Positions 53,751-63,969 are shown, counted from the first letter of the stretch. The stretch is DNA of 64,000 nucleotides from Pleomorphovibrio marinus (GCF_003347495.1 NZ_QCXY01000002.1:124001-188000); one strand, 5' to 3'. Translations and numbers: made by a program. Notes: generated by a model not told the origin, from the sequence alone.

Positions 53751-54506
53751 ATGTACATGCAAAAAAAGGTAATTGAAGTGAGAGGTTTAAAGAAATCCTT
53801 TGGGGATTTGGACGTTTTAAAAGGGGTAGATCTCGACCTTTATGACGGGGAAAACCTGGTGGTTCTGGGGAAATCCGGAAGCGGCAAGTCCGTTTTGATA
53901 AAAATTATGGTGGGGCTACTCACCCAAGACGAGGGAACCTTAAAGGTACTGGGGCATGAGGTAAGTGAAATGGGTTCTAAAGCCCTCAACCAATTGCGGT
54001 TAAGGATAGGGTTCTCCTTTCAGGCAAGCGCACTTTACGACAGTATGACTGTAAGGGAAAATTTGGAGTTTCCATTGGTTAGGAATGTGAAGGGCATTGG
54101 AAAAGCAGAAAAGGACAAACTGGTAGAAAGCGTTTTGGAAAGTGTAGGACTAATCCAAACCATAAATCAAATGCCCTCAGAGCTGTCGGGGGGTCAAAGA
54201 AAAAGGATTGGGATTGCCAGGACGCTGATTCTCAAACCTGCAATTATGCTGTATGACGAACCCACTGCAGGTCTGGACCCTATTACCTGCATGGATATCA
54301 ATAAGTTGATCAACCAGGTCAATGAGGAGTACAAGACCTCCTCTATAATCATCACCCACGACCTGACATGTGCTAAGGTCACCGGTGATAGGATGGCGAT
54401 GTTAATTGACGGGGTGTTCAGTGCCGAGGGTGAATTCGAGGAGGTGTTCAAATATTCGGAGGACCCAAGTGTGAAATCATTTTATGACTATAATTTCATC
54501 CAATAA
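53751..54506 (+). CDS. mlaF: MlaF-type ABC transporter ATP-binding protein
   Basis: 251-residue ABC ATPase. Walker A is LGKSGSGKSVL, the Q-loop SFQASALYDSMTV, the signature ELSGGQRKRIGIART, Walker B IMLYDEPTAGLDPIT, and the switch histidine is in IIITHDLT. The SFQ(A/G)SALYDSMTV form is typical of MlaF. It energises the MlaE permease. Its stop shares an A with the start of mlaD, so all three genes are one tightly coupled operon. Confidence 0.94.
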   Translation: MYMQKKVIEVRGLKKSFGDLDVLKGVDLDLYDGENLVVLGKSGSGKSVLIKIMVGLLTQDEGTLKVLGHEVSEMGSKALNQLRLRIGFSFQASALYDSMTVRENLEFPLVRNVKGIGKAEKDKLVESVLESVGLIQTINQMPSELSGGQRKRIGIARTLILKPAIMLYDEPTAGLDPITCMDINKLINQVNEEYKTSSIIITHDLTCAKVTGDRMAMLIDGVFSAEGEFEEVFKYSEDPSVKSFYDYNFIQ

Positions 54507-55486
54507 TGAGAAACGACAATAAAAAAACAGTTATAGTCGGCATTTTCGTGCTGATAGGCATTGTCATACTGGTTGTCGGTATAATGACACTAGGGGCCCA
54601 GCAAAAAGCTTTTGTGAAAAGCTATAGGGTTTCCACGGTTTTTGACGATGTGGCTGGATTGCAGACGGGAAATAATGTCTGGTTTTCTGGGGTCAAGATA
54701 GGCACGGTAAGGAGAATTAATTTTTTCGGAGAATCACAGGTAGAGATAGAAATGAACCTGGAATCCTCGACTAAGGACTTTATTCGAAAAAACTCCAAGG
54801 CCACCATCAGTTCCGATGGACTGATTGGTAACAAAATAATCGTAATATATGGAGGAACTGGGGATGCTCCGCCCATAGAGGCAGGGGACAGGCTGGAAGC
54901 GGTGATGCCATTGGACACCGATAGAATGATGGAAACCCTACAGGAAAACAACCAGAACTTGGTGAGCATTACCAATGACCTAAAGAAACTAACGGGGAGG
55001 CTTGCTGGTGGTGAGGGGATCGTTGGTGCCATGTTGACCGATAGCGTGTTAGTGCAGGAGTTTAAATCCATCATGACCAATTTGAATCAGACCGCAAATA
55101 ACAGTAATAGGATGAGTAGGGAGCTTGCAAGGTTTTCCACACAGCTAAATCAAAAAGGCACCTTGGTGGACGACTTGCTTAACGACACCACCTTGTTTGC
55201 CAACCTAAAAAGCACCAGTGGTGAACTGGATCAAACGGTGAAGCAGGCACAGGAAGCCACACAAAACATCACCAAAATCACGGAGAACCTCAATTCAACG
55301 GATAACCCGGCGGGCATGATGTTAAACGACGAGGAGTTTGCAGAGATGTTGAAAAGCACTCTGGAAAACCTGGATGTAGGGTCTGCTTCCTTTAACGAAA
55401 CCTTGGAAGCGATGCGTTACCATTGGTTTTTTAGGCGGTCTTTCAGAAAGATGGACAGGGCGAAAGAACAGGAGGATGAGGAATAA
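54506..55486 (+). CDS. mlaD: MCE-domain substrate-binding protein, MlaD-like
   Basis: 326 residues. One N-terminal membrane anchor (VIVGIFVLIGIVILVVGIMTLG) is followed by a single MCE domain (YRVSTVFDDVAGLQTGNNVWFSGVKIGTVRRI...). A long helical C-terminal region (150-300) is likely coiled coil, as usual for Bacteroidetes MlaD forms longer than the E. coli protein. The MCE domain forms hexameric rings that pass lipid to MlaFE. It ends the mlaEFD operon, directly before a strong terminator. Confidence 0.93.
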   Translation: MRNDNKKTVIVGIFVLIGIVILVVGIMTLGAQQKAFVKSYRVSTVFDDVAGLQTGNNVWFSGVKIGTVRRINFFGESQVEIEMNLESSTKDFIRKNSKATISSDGLIGNKIIVIYGGTGDAPPIEAGDRLEAVMPLDTDRMMETLQENNQNLVSITNDLKKLTGRLAGGEGIVGAMLTDSVLVQEFKSIMTNLNQTANNSNRMSRELARFSTQLNQKGTLVDDLLNDTTLFANLKSTSGELDQTVKQAQEATQNITKITENLNSTDNPAGMMLNDEEFAEMLKSTLENLDVGSASFNETLEAMRYHWFFRRSFRKMDRAKEQEDEE

Positions 55487-55492
55487 AAGTTG

Positions 55493-55521
55493 AATGGTGG
55501 ATGATTTCCACCATTTTTTTT
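55493..55521 (+). terminator. Intrinsic terminator of the mlaEFD operon
   Basis: A perfect 9-bp stem: AATGGTGGA (55493-55501) with TCCACCATT (55507-55515), loop TGATT, then a run of T. It begins 7 bp after the mlaD stop. Confidence 0.85.
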
Positions 55522-55643
55522 GCCAAAGATTCTTTCTGGAAAAAGCTTTATAAATTTCAAAAAAGCCTTATATTATGGAATCAAAGGAAAACCTTTGAGG
55601 TTTAAGAAGTAACCGATTTTTAAAACATTTAACCCATAAATTC

Positions 55644-58427
55644 ATGTCAAAAGATCCATATAAGGTTATTAAACAGCTTCAGACTTCCAGTGGAAAGCTA
55701 GACTATTGGAGTCTGGAAGCCTTAAAAGAACAGGGGCATGCCATAGAAAAGCTGCCCTTTTCCATTCGGATTCTGTTGGAAAATGCTTTGCGAAACTTTG
55801 ATGATTTTGCAATCACCAAAGAAAATGTGGAGACTATATTGAACTGGAAACCCGGAAAATCGGACAAGGACATTCCTTACAAACCCGCCAGGGTGCTGAT
55901 GCAGGACTTTACCGGAGTACCGGCCGTGGTGGATATTGCCTCCTTAAGGGCTGAAGCGGTTCGTAAGGGGAAGGATCCCAACAAAATTAACCCATTGATC
56001 CCGGTGGATTTGGTGGTGGACCACTCCGTGCAGGTAGATTTTTTTGGCACTAATTATTCCTACAAGAAGAATGTAGATGTCGAATACGAAAGGAATGGGG
56101 AGCGCTACCAGTTTTTGAAGTGGGCACAGAAATCCTTTGATAATTTCTCGGTAGTTCCCCCCGGCATGGGTATATGCCACCAGGTAAATCTCGAATACCT
56201 GGCTCTGGGAGTAATCGCCAGGGATGGTCAGGTTTTTCCGGACACCTTGGTGGGAACCGATTCCCACACCCCTATGGTGAACGGCATAGGTGTAGTAGGT
56301 TGGGGTGTAGGGGGTATTGAAGCGGAAGCAGCAATACTGGGACAGCCCATCTATTTCATCCTTCCGGAAGTGGTGGGTCTTAAACTTACCGGCAAATTGC
56401 CGATTGGTACTACCGCTACTGATATGGTGCTCACTATTACGGAGTTGCTTAGAAGGCAAAGCGTGGTAGGGAAATTCGTGGAAGTATTTGGGCCAGGACT
56501 GGACTCTTTGTCTGTTCCGGATAGGGCTACCATCTCCAATATGTCCCCGGAATTTGGTTGTACAGTAACCTACTTTCCCATCGATGACAGGACCTTGGAC
56601 TATATGGCCAAGACTAACCGCAGCGAAGAGCAGATCAAGTTGGTGGAAGATTACTGCAAGGCAAATATGCTTTGGAGAAAAGACGAGTCCGCCATCAATT
56701 ACTCCACAGTAGTGGAACTCAATCTCGATACAGTAGAACCTACGGTTTCTGGGCCTAAAAGACCCCAGGATAAAATATTGTTAAGGGAATTTAAGGATAA
56801 GTTTGGGCAGCTATTGCAGGAAGTCCATGGTCGGGAATACATCCCCCTTGCAAAAAGAGATGTGGGGCGCTGGTACGGAGAAGGTGGGAGTAGCCAGCCG
56901 ACCGTTGATTCCGGATCCGGAAAAGCCGCAGACCAAGCTGAAATTGAGACCAAGATAAAAGATGGGCTAAAAACAGTAGTAGTAAAGCTTCACAATGAAA
57001 AATTCGCACTGCACGATGGGTCTATAGTAATCGCAGCCATTACCTCCTGCACCAATACCAGTAACCCAAGCGTGATGGTGGGCGCGGGATTGATGGCGAA
57101 AAAAGCAAGGCAGAGAGGCCTTGATGTCAAGCCCTGGGTGAAAACCTCCCTAGCCCCAGGATCCAAGGTGGTGACAGATTACTTGCAAAATGCCGGATTG
57201 CTAGAAGACCTAGAAGCTCTTAGGTTTCATGTGGTAGGCTATGGGTGTACTTCCTGTATCGGAAACTCTGGCCCTTTGCCCAGACACATTGCCAAGGCGG
57301 TGGAGGAAAACGACTTGGTAGTAGCATCTGTGCTCTCCGGAAATAGAAATTTCGAGGCAAGGGTACATCCACAGGTCAAAATGAACTACCTAATGTCCCC
57401 GATGTTAGTGGTGGCCTATGCGCTAGTGGGAAGGGTAGACGTCGATCTCAACAACGAACCTCTAGGATATGACCCCAACCTAGAGCCTGTTTATCTAAAG
57501 GATATTTGGCCAAGCCAGGAGGAAATAGTCGATATTCTGAGCACTGTGCTGTCTCCTCAGGATTTCAAGAAAAACTATGGGGAAATCTTTGAAGGAAACG
57601 ACCAATGGAAGTCCCTCACCGCACCATCTGACAAGGTGTACCAATGGTCGGATGATTCTACCTACATTAAGGAAGCTCCCTTTTTCAAAGGCATATCCAA
57701 GGAAGTTTATGAGCCTAATGACATACACAGTGCTCATGTACTTTTGAAGTTAGGGGATAGTATTACCACTGACCATATTTCACCTGCGGGGTCATTTTCC
57801 CCACATTCCCCAGCAGGAAGATACCTCTTGGATAAAGGGGTGGAGAGCAGCAATTTTAATTCCTATGGCTCTAGAAGGGGAAATGACGAAGTGATGGTTA
57901 GAGGCACTTTTGCCAACGTAAGGATAAAGAACCAACTCTCTGACCAAGAAGGAGGCTTTACTACCTATATCCCCACCGGAGAAGAAATGTCAGTCTACGA
58001 TGCCTCCCAAAAATACCAGCAAGAGGGCAAGCCACTGATAGTGTTGGCAGGTAAGGAGTACGGATCGGGAAGCTCCAGGGATTGGGCAGCTAAAGGTACT
58101 AGTCTGCTTGGTATAAAAGCGGTAATTGCCGAAAGCTATGAAAGGATTCACCGTAGCAACCTTGTGGGCATGGGGGTTCTTCCATTACAATATACCGAGG
58201 GCAAATCAGCGGATAAACTCGGCTTAACCGGAAAGGAATCCATAAGCATAACAGGGATTTCAGAAGGACTTAGCCCGCAAAAGGTTTTACGTGCATCCGC
58301 AAAGAGACCGGACGGTTCAACGATAGATTTTGAAGTAATTGCCAGACTGGATTCTGCCATTGAAATAGAATATTACAAAAATGGGGGAATACTCCATTAT
58401 GTACTCCGGCAATTTCTAGAAAAATAG
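55644..58427 (+). CDS. acnA: Aconitate hydratase, AcnA type
   Basis: 927-residue monomeric aconitase that interconverts citrate and isocitrate in the TCA cycle. The 4Fe-4S ligands are in TSCTNTSNP and GYGCTSCIGNSGP. Other signatures are VGTDSHTPMVNGIGVVGWGVGGIEAE, DSITTDHISPAGSF and the swivel-domain loop GKEYGSGSSRDWAAKG. Length is normal for AcnA/IRP-type enzymes. Transcribed alone with its own strong terminator, so not part of the mla operon. Confidence 0.96.
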   Translation: MSKDPYKVIKQLQTSSGKLDYWSLEALKEQGHAIEKLPFSIRILLENALRNFDDFAITKENVETILNWKPGKSDKDIPYKPARVLMQDFTGVPAVVDIASLRAEAVRKGKDPNKINPLIPVDLVVDHSVQVDFFGTNYSYKKNVDVEYERNGERYQFLKWAQKSFDNFSVVPPGMGICHQVNLEYLALGVIARDGQVFPDTLVGTDSHTPMVNGIGVVGWGVGGIEAEAAILGQPIYFILPEVVGLKLTGKLPIGTTATDMVLTITELLRRQSVVGKFVEVFGPGLDSLSVPDRATISNMSPEFGCTVTYFPIDDRTLDYMAKTNRSEEQIKLVEDYCKANMLWRKDESAINYSTVVELNLDTVEPTVSGPKRPQDKILLREFKDKFGQLLQEVHGREYIPLAKRDVGRWYGEGGSSQPTVDSGSGKAADQAEIETKIKDGLKTVVVKLHNEKFALHDGSIVIAAITSCTNTSNPSVMVGAGLMAKKARQRGLDVKPWVKTSLAPGSKVVTDYLQNAGLLEDLEALRFHVVGYGCTSCIGNSGPLPRHIAKAVEENDLVVASVLSGNRNFEARVHPQVKMNYLMSPMLVVAYALVGRVDVDLNNEPLGYDPNLEPVYLKDIWPSQEEIVDILSTVLSPQDFKKNYGEIFEGNDQWKSLTAPSDKVYQWSDDSTYIKEAPFFKGISKEVYEPNDIHSAHVLLKLGDSITTDHISPAGSFSPHSPAGRYLLDKGVESSNFNSYGSRRGNDEVMVRGTFANVRIKNQLSDQEGGFTTYIPTGEEMSVYDASQKYQQEGKPLIVLAGKEYGSGSSRDWAAKGTSLLGIKAVIAESYERIHRSNLVGMGVLPLQYTEGKSADKLGLTGKESISITGISEGLSPQKVLRASAKRPDGSTIDFEVIARLDSAIEIEYYKNGGILHYVLRQFLEK

Positions 58428-58458
58428 ACCATTTGTTCCAAATGTAAACTTGAAATGA

Positions 58459-58494
58459 ACCCCCTTTCTCACACATAGAGAAAGGGGGTCTTTC
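58459..58494 (+). terminator. Intrinsic terminator of acnA
   Basis: A 12-bp perfect stem: ACCCCCTTTCTC (58459-58470) with GAGAAAGGGGGT (58478-58489), loop ACACATA, followed by CTTTCGTTTTTT. It lies 31 bp after the acnA stop. Confidence 0.88.
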
Positions 58495-58915
58495 GTTTTT
58501 TAACCAATCAAAGGCTCTCTAAGCCTTATTCTTTTCCAGTGCCAACCCCGAAATTTTCCAAAAGGTTTCTATTAAAGAATTAATTGGCCTTGAATCCAAC
58601 CACCTCCATTCCGGTTCCTACTTCATTTTTACCTTGAGATCAACAAAACGCCTGATGTTCTTGGGATTCAACCCTTTCTCTCCTATTAAATGCCAGACTT
58701 TAACGGGGGAAAAGGCCTATTAAGGCTAAAACTAAGTTTATGGGTATAGACCTATGTCCACACAAAATATTTAACGTTGATAAAATTTATTTCCGATTTT
58801 ATTGGGATGTGCGACATTTTTACTATGTTTAAGGGATTTTGGAATTTAAAAAACGGAACATTTAATCTATTTGCAAAATCATTATAGCTGTTAGTCAGTT
58901 GATATAAACCCAAAT
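58495..58915. other. Gene-free stretch between two terminators
   Basis: About 420 bp with no credible reading frame on either strand. It ends at a second strong terminator that has no gene to serve. TATGTTTA at 58824-58831 is a loose match to the TAnnTTTG -7 element, so a small RNA of about 110 nt ending at 58945 is possible. Confidence 0.35.
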
Positions 58916-58949
58916 AAAGGAATCTTGACAAAGATTCCTTTTTTTTTGG
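58916..58949 (+). terminator. Orphan intrinsic terminator
   Basis: An 11-bp perfect stem: AAAGGAATCTT (58916-58926) with AAGATTCCTTT (58931-58941), a GACA loop, then eight T residues. No gene precedes it between the acnA terminator and here. Confidence 0.8.
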
Positions 58950-59218
58950 TTTTATATCGAACCATATTTTTAAAACATGACAAAATTATTTTAATAATAG
59001 GTTGAAAATTTAACCATGATGAATGCCTTAATACCTTAAGCCCATCTAACAGGTTTTAAATTGGACTTATTGCTCCTGTATACTTACAAGTTTTGGTTTT
59101 TGAGTGTTAATTAAGCACCTTACCAACGAAATCATGTTTTTTAGGGAAGTTCTGGTAAATAAAGTCCCTGATTGCTTACATTAGATGCTGGATTATGAAT
59201 GAAATCAAACAATAAACG

Positions 59219-60121
59219 ATGAACCCACTAGGAAAAACCACGCTTATTTTATGGACTTTAGTTTTTTTTGCAATGGATGCAATTGCCCAAGAGCAATTAA
59301 GGGCTGAGAAAATTGGTGATCGCATCGATGTTTATATTGGCTCACTTTTTTTCACTAGTTACAGGTTTCATGCCGATGAAAAATACCCTTATTTCTATCC
59401 TGTAAATGGCCCTTCTGGTACCTCTGTGACCTCAATGAGAAACGGGACCTATCCCCACCACAGTTCACTTTTCTTTGGTTGTGACAAGGTCAATGGAGGT
59501 AATTACTGGCAAGAAGGACTGGATAGAGGCCAGATTTTGTCCATAAGGGAGGATTTGGAGAGCTCGGAAGGGGATCAAATTAAGATCCACAATGAGTGTA
59601 TTTGGACAAGACCAGGAGCCTCGGCACCCATAAAGGATGAAAGGGTAATTACCATCAGTTCCCCGGAACGGGGAATCTTTCAGATCGATTTTGAAATTAC
59701 CATGGAAATGTTGGAGGAGGTGTTTATTGAAAAAACAAACCACTCGCTTTTTAGTGGGAGAATGGATCCTGATTTATCGGTGACCAATGGAGGAGTCATG
59801 GTAAATGCTGAAGGGGCTTCGGCCGAAAAGGAAACTTTTGGAGAAGCCAGCGCCTGGGTGGACTTTAGTGGGCCACGCTTGGAAGGAATAGAAGGGATGG
59901 CCATTTTGCAACATCCTTCAAGTAAGTGGTATCCTTCCCCTTGGTTTACGAGGGATTATGGGTTTTTTTCCCCTACTCCTATGTACTGGCCAGAAAACGA
60001 GAAAGGAACGAGACTTTCTAAAGGGGAGAAGGTGACCCTTCGTTATAGGGTACTTGTGCACCAGGGGGATCATTTGGAGTCCAAAATCAAGGAGAGGTTT
60101 GACACTTATGCTAAGGAGTGA
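59219..60121 (+). CDS. DUF6807 (PmoA-like) exported protein
   Basis: 300-residue protein with signal peptide MNPLGKTTLILWTLVFFAMDAIAQ. The domain is the beta-rich DUF6807 family, once labelled PmoA-like: YPYFYPVNGPSGTSVTSMRNGTYPHHSSLFFGCDKVNGGNYW is its hallmark. Late motifs are AILQHPSSKWYPSPWFTRDYGFFSP and LRYRVLVHQGD. The family is common next to sugar oxidoreductases and DUF1080 proteins in Bacteroidetes; its activity is not established. It converges on the T9SS-secreted gene with 8 bp between stops. Confidence 0.85.
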   Translation: MNPLGKTTLILWTLVFFAMDAIAQEQLRAEKIGDRIDVYIGSLFFTSYRFHADEKYPYFYPVNGPSGTSVTSMRNGTYPHHSSLFFGCDKVNGGNYWQEGLDRGQILSIREDLESSEGDQIKIHNECIWTRPGASAPIKDERVITISSPERGIFQIDFEITMEMLEEVFIEKTNHSLFSGRMDPDLSVTNGGVMVNAEGASAEKETFGEASAWVDFSGPRLEGIEGMAILQHPSSKWYPSPWFTRDYGFFSPTPMYWPENEKGTRLSKGEKVTLRYRVLVHQGDHLESKIKERFDTYAKE

Positions 60122-60129
60122 CAGGTCCA

Positions 60130-63120
60130 CTATTTGGTAACCATAAATCTCTGTATACTCCTTTCGCCGTTTTCCCAAGTTAAGCTGAGCCAATACCATC
60201 CGGGTTTCAACAGATTGAGATCAATTTCGAGGGATGGCCTATTGGTAGAAGCGGAATAAAGAAGTGCCCCGCTCACATTTCTTAATTCCAGATTTGCTAT
60301 TCCACTGAGTTTATTATGAGTAAGTTTGATGCTGTCTTTTGCTGGGTTGGGGTAGATATGCAACTTTGGCCCTATGCCTGATAGCATCAACCTAAGATTA
60401 TCTGACCATGATAGGCAGCCCAGGGGGTGCTCAATGCCCACCTGATAAATCCCAGCAGATGAAAATTCTAAGCTGGGCTCCAAGGTGGTTGTCATTAGAG
60501 AGTCATTCCTCCTCCAATGATAGGTGAACCCTCCTACTAAAGTTTTCAGGTAGTTTCTCCTTTGTTCCAAAGGAGGTTTTGGAAGCTTTATATAAGTTAT
60601 TTTCATGGGGTCGGTGTACATTTCTTGGTTACAACCTTCCGTTTTCACAATGGCCCTCATCCATTTGGAACCGGTTAAATTGGATAGTTTTAGGGGATTG
60701 GCCGCTTTAGAGCCTGGTAAGTAGTGATAGGAAACTCCTTTATCCGTACTCTCCTCCCATCCCAAAAGTTCGAAAGGCTGATCCGTAAGTGAAAGCACCA
60801 AGGTATCAGAAGGACTGCATACCCAATCCTTTCCGGTTATCACTCCTTGGTATTTCTCACAACCCCAACCAAAACGGTTCATTACTGGAAGGTGATCTGA
60901 GGTAGTACTTAGGTAATCTGGTATCCAGTCCAGTGGGTTTACAATGCGTTCCGAGCCTTTCAACCATTTATCTTCGAGCAGTTTATTAATTAGGATATTA
61001 TCTATGACATTTGGGAAAGTCGGGAATGACCTCAATCCTGCATGGCTCAGAGATAAGGTGATGGGATTGTAGTTTAAAGAGTCATTGGTAAAGGCCAAAA
61101 AGGAGGATTCCGTGGTGCCCACAGTGGGAGCAGAATGGTCTGCTACCGTAGCAGCTAGGTCGTCGTTGAAATCTCCTAATAGCACAATTGGTGTTTGCAG
61201 GTAATGCTGATCCAAACTGTCTTTTAACACCTGTACATCATACTTTCTCATGGCGTATCGAGGGTTGCTTGCTGATTCGCCGCCACCATTACTGCGTGCG
61301 TGTATGTTGATAAAGCATATTCTCTTGGTTTTCCCTTCCAGATTAACCCAAGCTTCAAGCAGAAAGGGCAATCGGCCACTTGCCCAAAAGCGGTTAGGAT
61401 CAGAGGGATAGTTTGTCAGTAGTTCCGGTGAAATCTCTTCCAACATTACACGGTGAGATATGGGTTCAATCACCGATTTTTTATATAGAAATGCCAGCTT
61501 TTGGGCATTTTCGTAGCCTTCTGGTTCCCTGGAAGCCGCTGGGGAAAGTACAAAAGCATAGGCTGGGTTTTCCTCTACCAAAAGTTCCATCTGCTTATTA
61601 TCCACAATTTCCTGAAGTGCAAAAAGATCTGCATCTAGTCGTTTTATGATTTCTCCCACCCGTTTCCTTTGAAGGGAAACATCTTCAGGCCCATACTCTC
61701 TAGATCCAAACCACTCTACATTCCATGTGACGATGTCCAGGGTTTTCTCTCCCGGAATGGTAGATGCGGAAAGGTACCCTGCTTTTTGAATTAGTGTGTC
61801 ACTCTCAAAGTATACCGGAGAACCATAGGCCCTGCTTTCTTTGGAAGGGGCTGAGAATTTCACATGAACTCTTTGTGTGGCTTTAAGCTCATTTTCAGAA
61901 AAAAGCAATTCAGGTAAAAAGTTTACACCATCTTTTGAAAATTCGAAGGCGGGTGAGGCGTAAATGCTGAGTTCGGCAAAGGCATCCGAAAAATCGAAGG
62001 AGAAGTCTCGGTGCTCAGGCGTGCTCCCATCATTGGCAAAATGCCAGTAATCAATTTGGCCTATGTCATGCCGAAGGTAAGGTGCAGGAGGGGATGCACT
62101 GTCATTCAGTTCTATATCATCAATAGACCATCTTGCTGCTCCCTTTTCCGGGGAAGATTCGTATACGAAGGCAAGTCTTATTTTCTCATTTCTATAACCC
62201 GTTAGGTTAATAGGTTGTGAAAAAGACCAACTATTTTCCTTGGCAAATCGGTCAGGAAGGGTTTCCCATGTAGCTAAGTTAGGGTCACCCTCGTAGTAAT
62301 TCGTAGAAATCTTCAACCTTAATCTTGGCCCACCAAAGGCAACTCTACTCCAAAATGAAAATAAGGGAAATTGGAAATTGTTTAGGTCAAAGACAGGGCT
62401 GATCAGCCAGGCTTCCTGGGCAGTAATTCCTACTCCTGGGATAAACCCGTTCATCTGGATTCCAAAAGGAGCGTTAGTTCTGGGATTATTTTCGTTCCTT
62501 CCCAAGTTGGAGCATGCCCACTTTTCTTCCCCTATGGAAGAATGGAGGATCCACTCCTTGGGCAGGCCCACTTCACAGCTATCGTCAAAGGGCTCCCACC
62601 ACCTTTTGGGGTCCATAATATAGGTTATTACTTCTAAAGTGGTGTATGCTGCGCCTGTACTTGAGTGAGATATGCTGCCCTGGAAAAACCCGGCAGAATC
62701 GGTATCATGGGTCACCCAGATTTTGATAGGGGAGGAGCCCGGTTGTTCTAGCCTCAACTCATTTACATAGGTGTGATTATCTACACTAAGGAGAAATGGG
62801 TAAGAAGCAGAAAGCTTCAAACTGTCTGTCAAACCCTTTGTTACAATTTCGTATTGTGCAAAAGAACCTTTTTGATCTTGGGTACTGTATCCAAAGTTTA
62901 TTTGGCTTTGACTTAATTGTATGCTGGGAGGTTTTTCATGGCTGCGGATTTTACCTTTAGTTGGCAATGGTTGATTCCTTGGGTATCCCTCCAAGTTCCA
63001 GGTCACAAGGTTTTCCGGACTTCTATTTCTATCGGTTTGAGGGGAATCGGGGATGTCGTTTTGAAAGACCAGCCCTAAGGAAATTGTTTGAATAAGTAAG
63101 CAAAATAAAGCCCCGAACAT
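60130..63120 (-). CDS. T9SS-secreted endonuclease/exonuclease/phosphatase-fold protein
   Basis: Large secreted protein of 996 residues from the ATG at 63120, which gives a signal peptide (MFGALFCLLIQTISLGLVF); an in-frame ATG 24 bp upstream is less likely. An early short DLVTWNLEG-like motif, beta-sandwich domains (about 60-440) and an EEP domain (about 455-740) follow. The EEP shows IVTWNVEWFG, ALQEIVDN, INIHARSNGG and VLLGDFNDDLA. A low-complexity Ig-like part leads to a C-terminal type A sorting domain (LHIYPNPAKDSIKLTH ... RFMVTK) that directs export by the type IX system. Target is probably extracellular DNA or a phosphoester. Confidence 0.87.
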   Translation of the reverse strand: MFGALFCLLIQTISLGLVFQNDIPDSPQTDRNRSPENLVTWNLEGYPRNQPLPTKGKIRSHEKPPSIQLSQSQINFGYSTQDQKGSFAQYEIVTKGLTDSLKLSASYPFLLSVDNHTYVNELRLEQPGSSPIKIWVTHDTDSAGFFQGSISHSSTGAAYTTLEVITYIMDPKRWWEPFDDSCEVGLPKEWILHSSIGEEKWACSNLGRNENNPRTNAPFGIQMNGFIPGVGITAQEAWLISPVFDLNNFQFPLFSFWSRVAFGGPRLRLKISTNYYEGDPNLATWETLPDRFAKENSWSFSQPINLTGYRNEKIRLAFVYESSPEKGAARWSIDDIELNDSASPPAPYLRHDIGQIDYWHFANDGSTPEHRDFSFDFSDAFAELSIYASPAFEFSKDGVNFLPELLFSENELKATQRVHVKFSAPSKESRAYGSPVYFESDTLIQKAGYLSASTIPGEKTLDIVTWNVEWFGSREYGPEDVSLQRKRVGEIIKRLDADLFALQEIVDNKQMELLVEENPAYAFVLSPAASREPEGYENAQKLAFLYKKSVIEPISHRVMLEEISPELLTNYPSDPNRFWASGRLPFLLEAWVNLEGKTKRICFINIHARSNGGGESASNPRYAMRKYDVQVLKDSLDQHYLQTPIVLLGDFNDDLAATVADHSAPTVGTTESSFLAFTNDSLNYNPITLSLSHAGLRSFPTFPNVIDNILINKLLEDKWLKGSERIVNPLDWIPDYLSTTSDHLPVMNRFGWGCEKYQGVITGKDWVCSPSDTLVLSLTDQPFELLGWEESTDKGVSYHYLPGSKAANPLKLSNLTGSKWMRAIVKTEGCNQEMYTDPMKITYIKLPKPPLEQRRNYLKTLVGGFTYHWRRNDSLMTTTLEPSLEFSSAGIYQVGIEHPLGCLSWSDNLRLMLSGIGPKLHIYPNPAKDSIKLTHNKLSGIANLELRNVSGALLYSASTNRPSLEIDLNLLKPGWYWLSLTWENGERSIQRFMVTK

Positions 63121-63289
63121 GGAAATAATGTATGGTCTGCACATAATGCATAAATGGTAAAAATGAAAAATCCCATCCCCACTAATCCCAAGCTATTAAT
63201 TTAATAATTATTTGGTGCATTGTAAATAGATGAATAATATTTGTAAATTAGGATCAATTTATATACGTTAAATGACAAATATTTCAACT

Positions 63290-63826
63290 ATGACAAAGAT
63301 TAAGTCGTTGAGCTCTCTGCTTATCCTACTTCCCCTATTAAGCATGGGCATTTGGTCTTGCGGAAGTGATGATGATGAGCCCCAGGTCACCCATGAGATT
63401 GTTGGCACTTGGGTATACGAATCCCACGCAGTGAACGCTTCCGTTAACGGACAGAATGCGCTACAATTCTTGATGGAAGGACTGGGGTTGACAGAATCTC
63501 AAGCATTGGTAGTAATGAACATGGCCTTAAGTGAATTTTTGGACCTTTCCGAATTTCAGGGTACCACTATTCAGTTTAGGGCAGATGGCACCTATCAAAT
63601 CACCAGTCCGTCCGGAGTCGAATCAGGGACGTATGAACTTAGAAATAATGACACGCTATTGGTTTTGAATGATGGGGAGGAGGTTACAGAACTAGAAGTC
63701 TCAGAGCTTTCAACTAATCACATGACCGTGGTGTTTGAGGAAGAAGATGAACAGGACATCACGGACGATGGCGAGGAAGAGGATATAATTATCCAATTTT
63801 CGCTACGTATGCAAAAACAAAATTAA
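63290..63826 (+). CDS. Small lipoprotein, lipocalin-like
   Basis: 178 residues from the ATG at 63290 (an upstream ATG at 63272 adds six residues). The signal ends in the lipobox MGIWSC, followed by GSDDDEP, the acidic start often seen in surface-exposed Bacteroidetes lipoproteins. The mature domain (EIVGTWVYESHAVNA, TTIQFRADGTYQITSPSGVESGTYEL) matches the small lipocalin-like beta-barrel pattern. No known ligand. The tail is very acidic (EEEDEQDITDDGEEED). Confidence 0.72.
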   Translation: MTKIKSLSSLLILLPLLSMGIWSCGSDDDEPQVTHEIVGTWVYESHAVNASVNGQNALQFLMEGLGLTESQALVVMNMALSEFLDLSEFQGTTIQFRADGTYQITSPSGVESGTYELRNNDTLLVLNDGEEVTELEVSELSTNHMTVVFEEEDEQDITDDGEEEDIIIQFSLRMQKQN

Positions 63827-63843
63827 TGAGATTGACACCATTG

Positions 63844-63885
63844 AAACGAGATTTTGTTGTGTAAAAACAAAGTCTCGTTTACAAT
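63844..63885 (+). terminator. Intrinsic terminator after the lipoprotein gene
   Basis: A 15-bp stem with one G-U pair: AAACGAGATTTTGTT (63844-63858) pairs with AACAAAGTCTCGTTT (63866-63880), with a 7-nt loop. It begins 17 bp after the stop codon. The downstream T-run is interrupted. Confidence 0.75.
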
Positions 63886-63969
63886 TTTTATAAATTTTTG
63901 ATTCAGCTAAATCTGTATTTTTCATCTGGTACGTAGATGTGATCATGTTAAATAAAAACAGATCACATT

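Noticed and set aside
63844-63880. Hairpin at 63844 as a CRISPR-like or riboswitch element
   Set aside because: A single long stem directly after a stop codon is best explained as a terminator.
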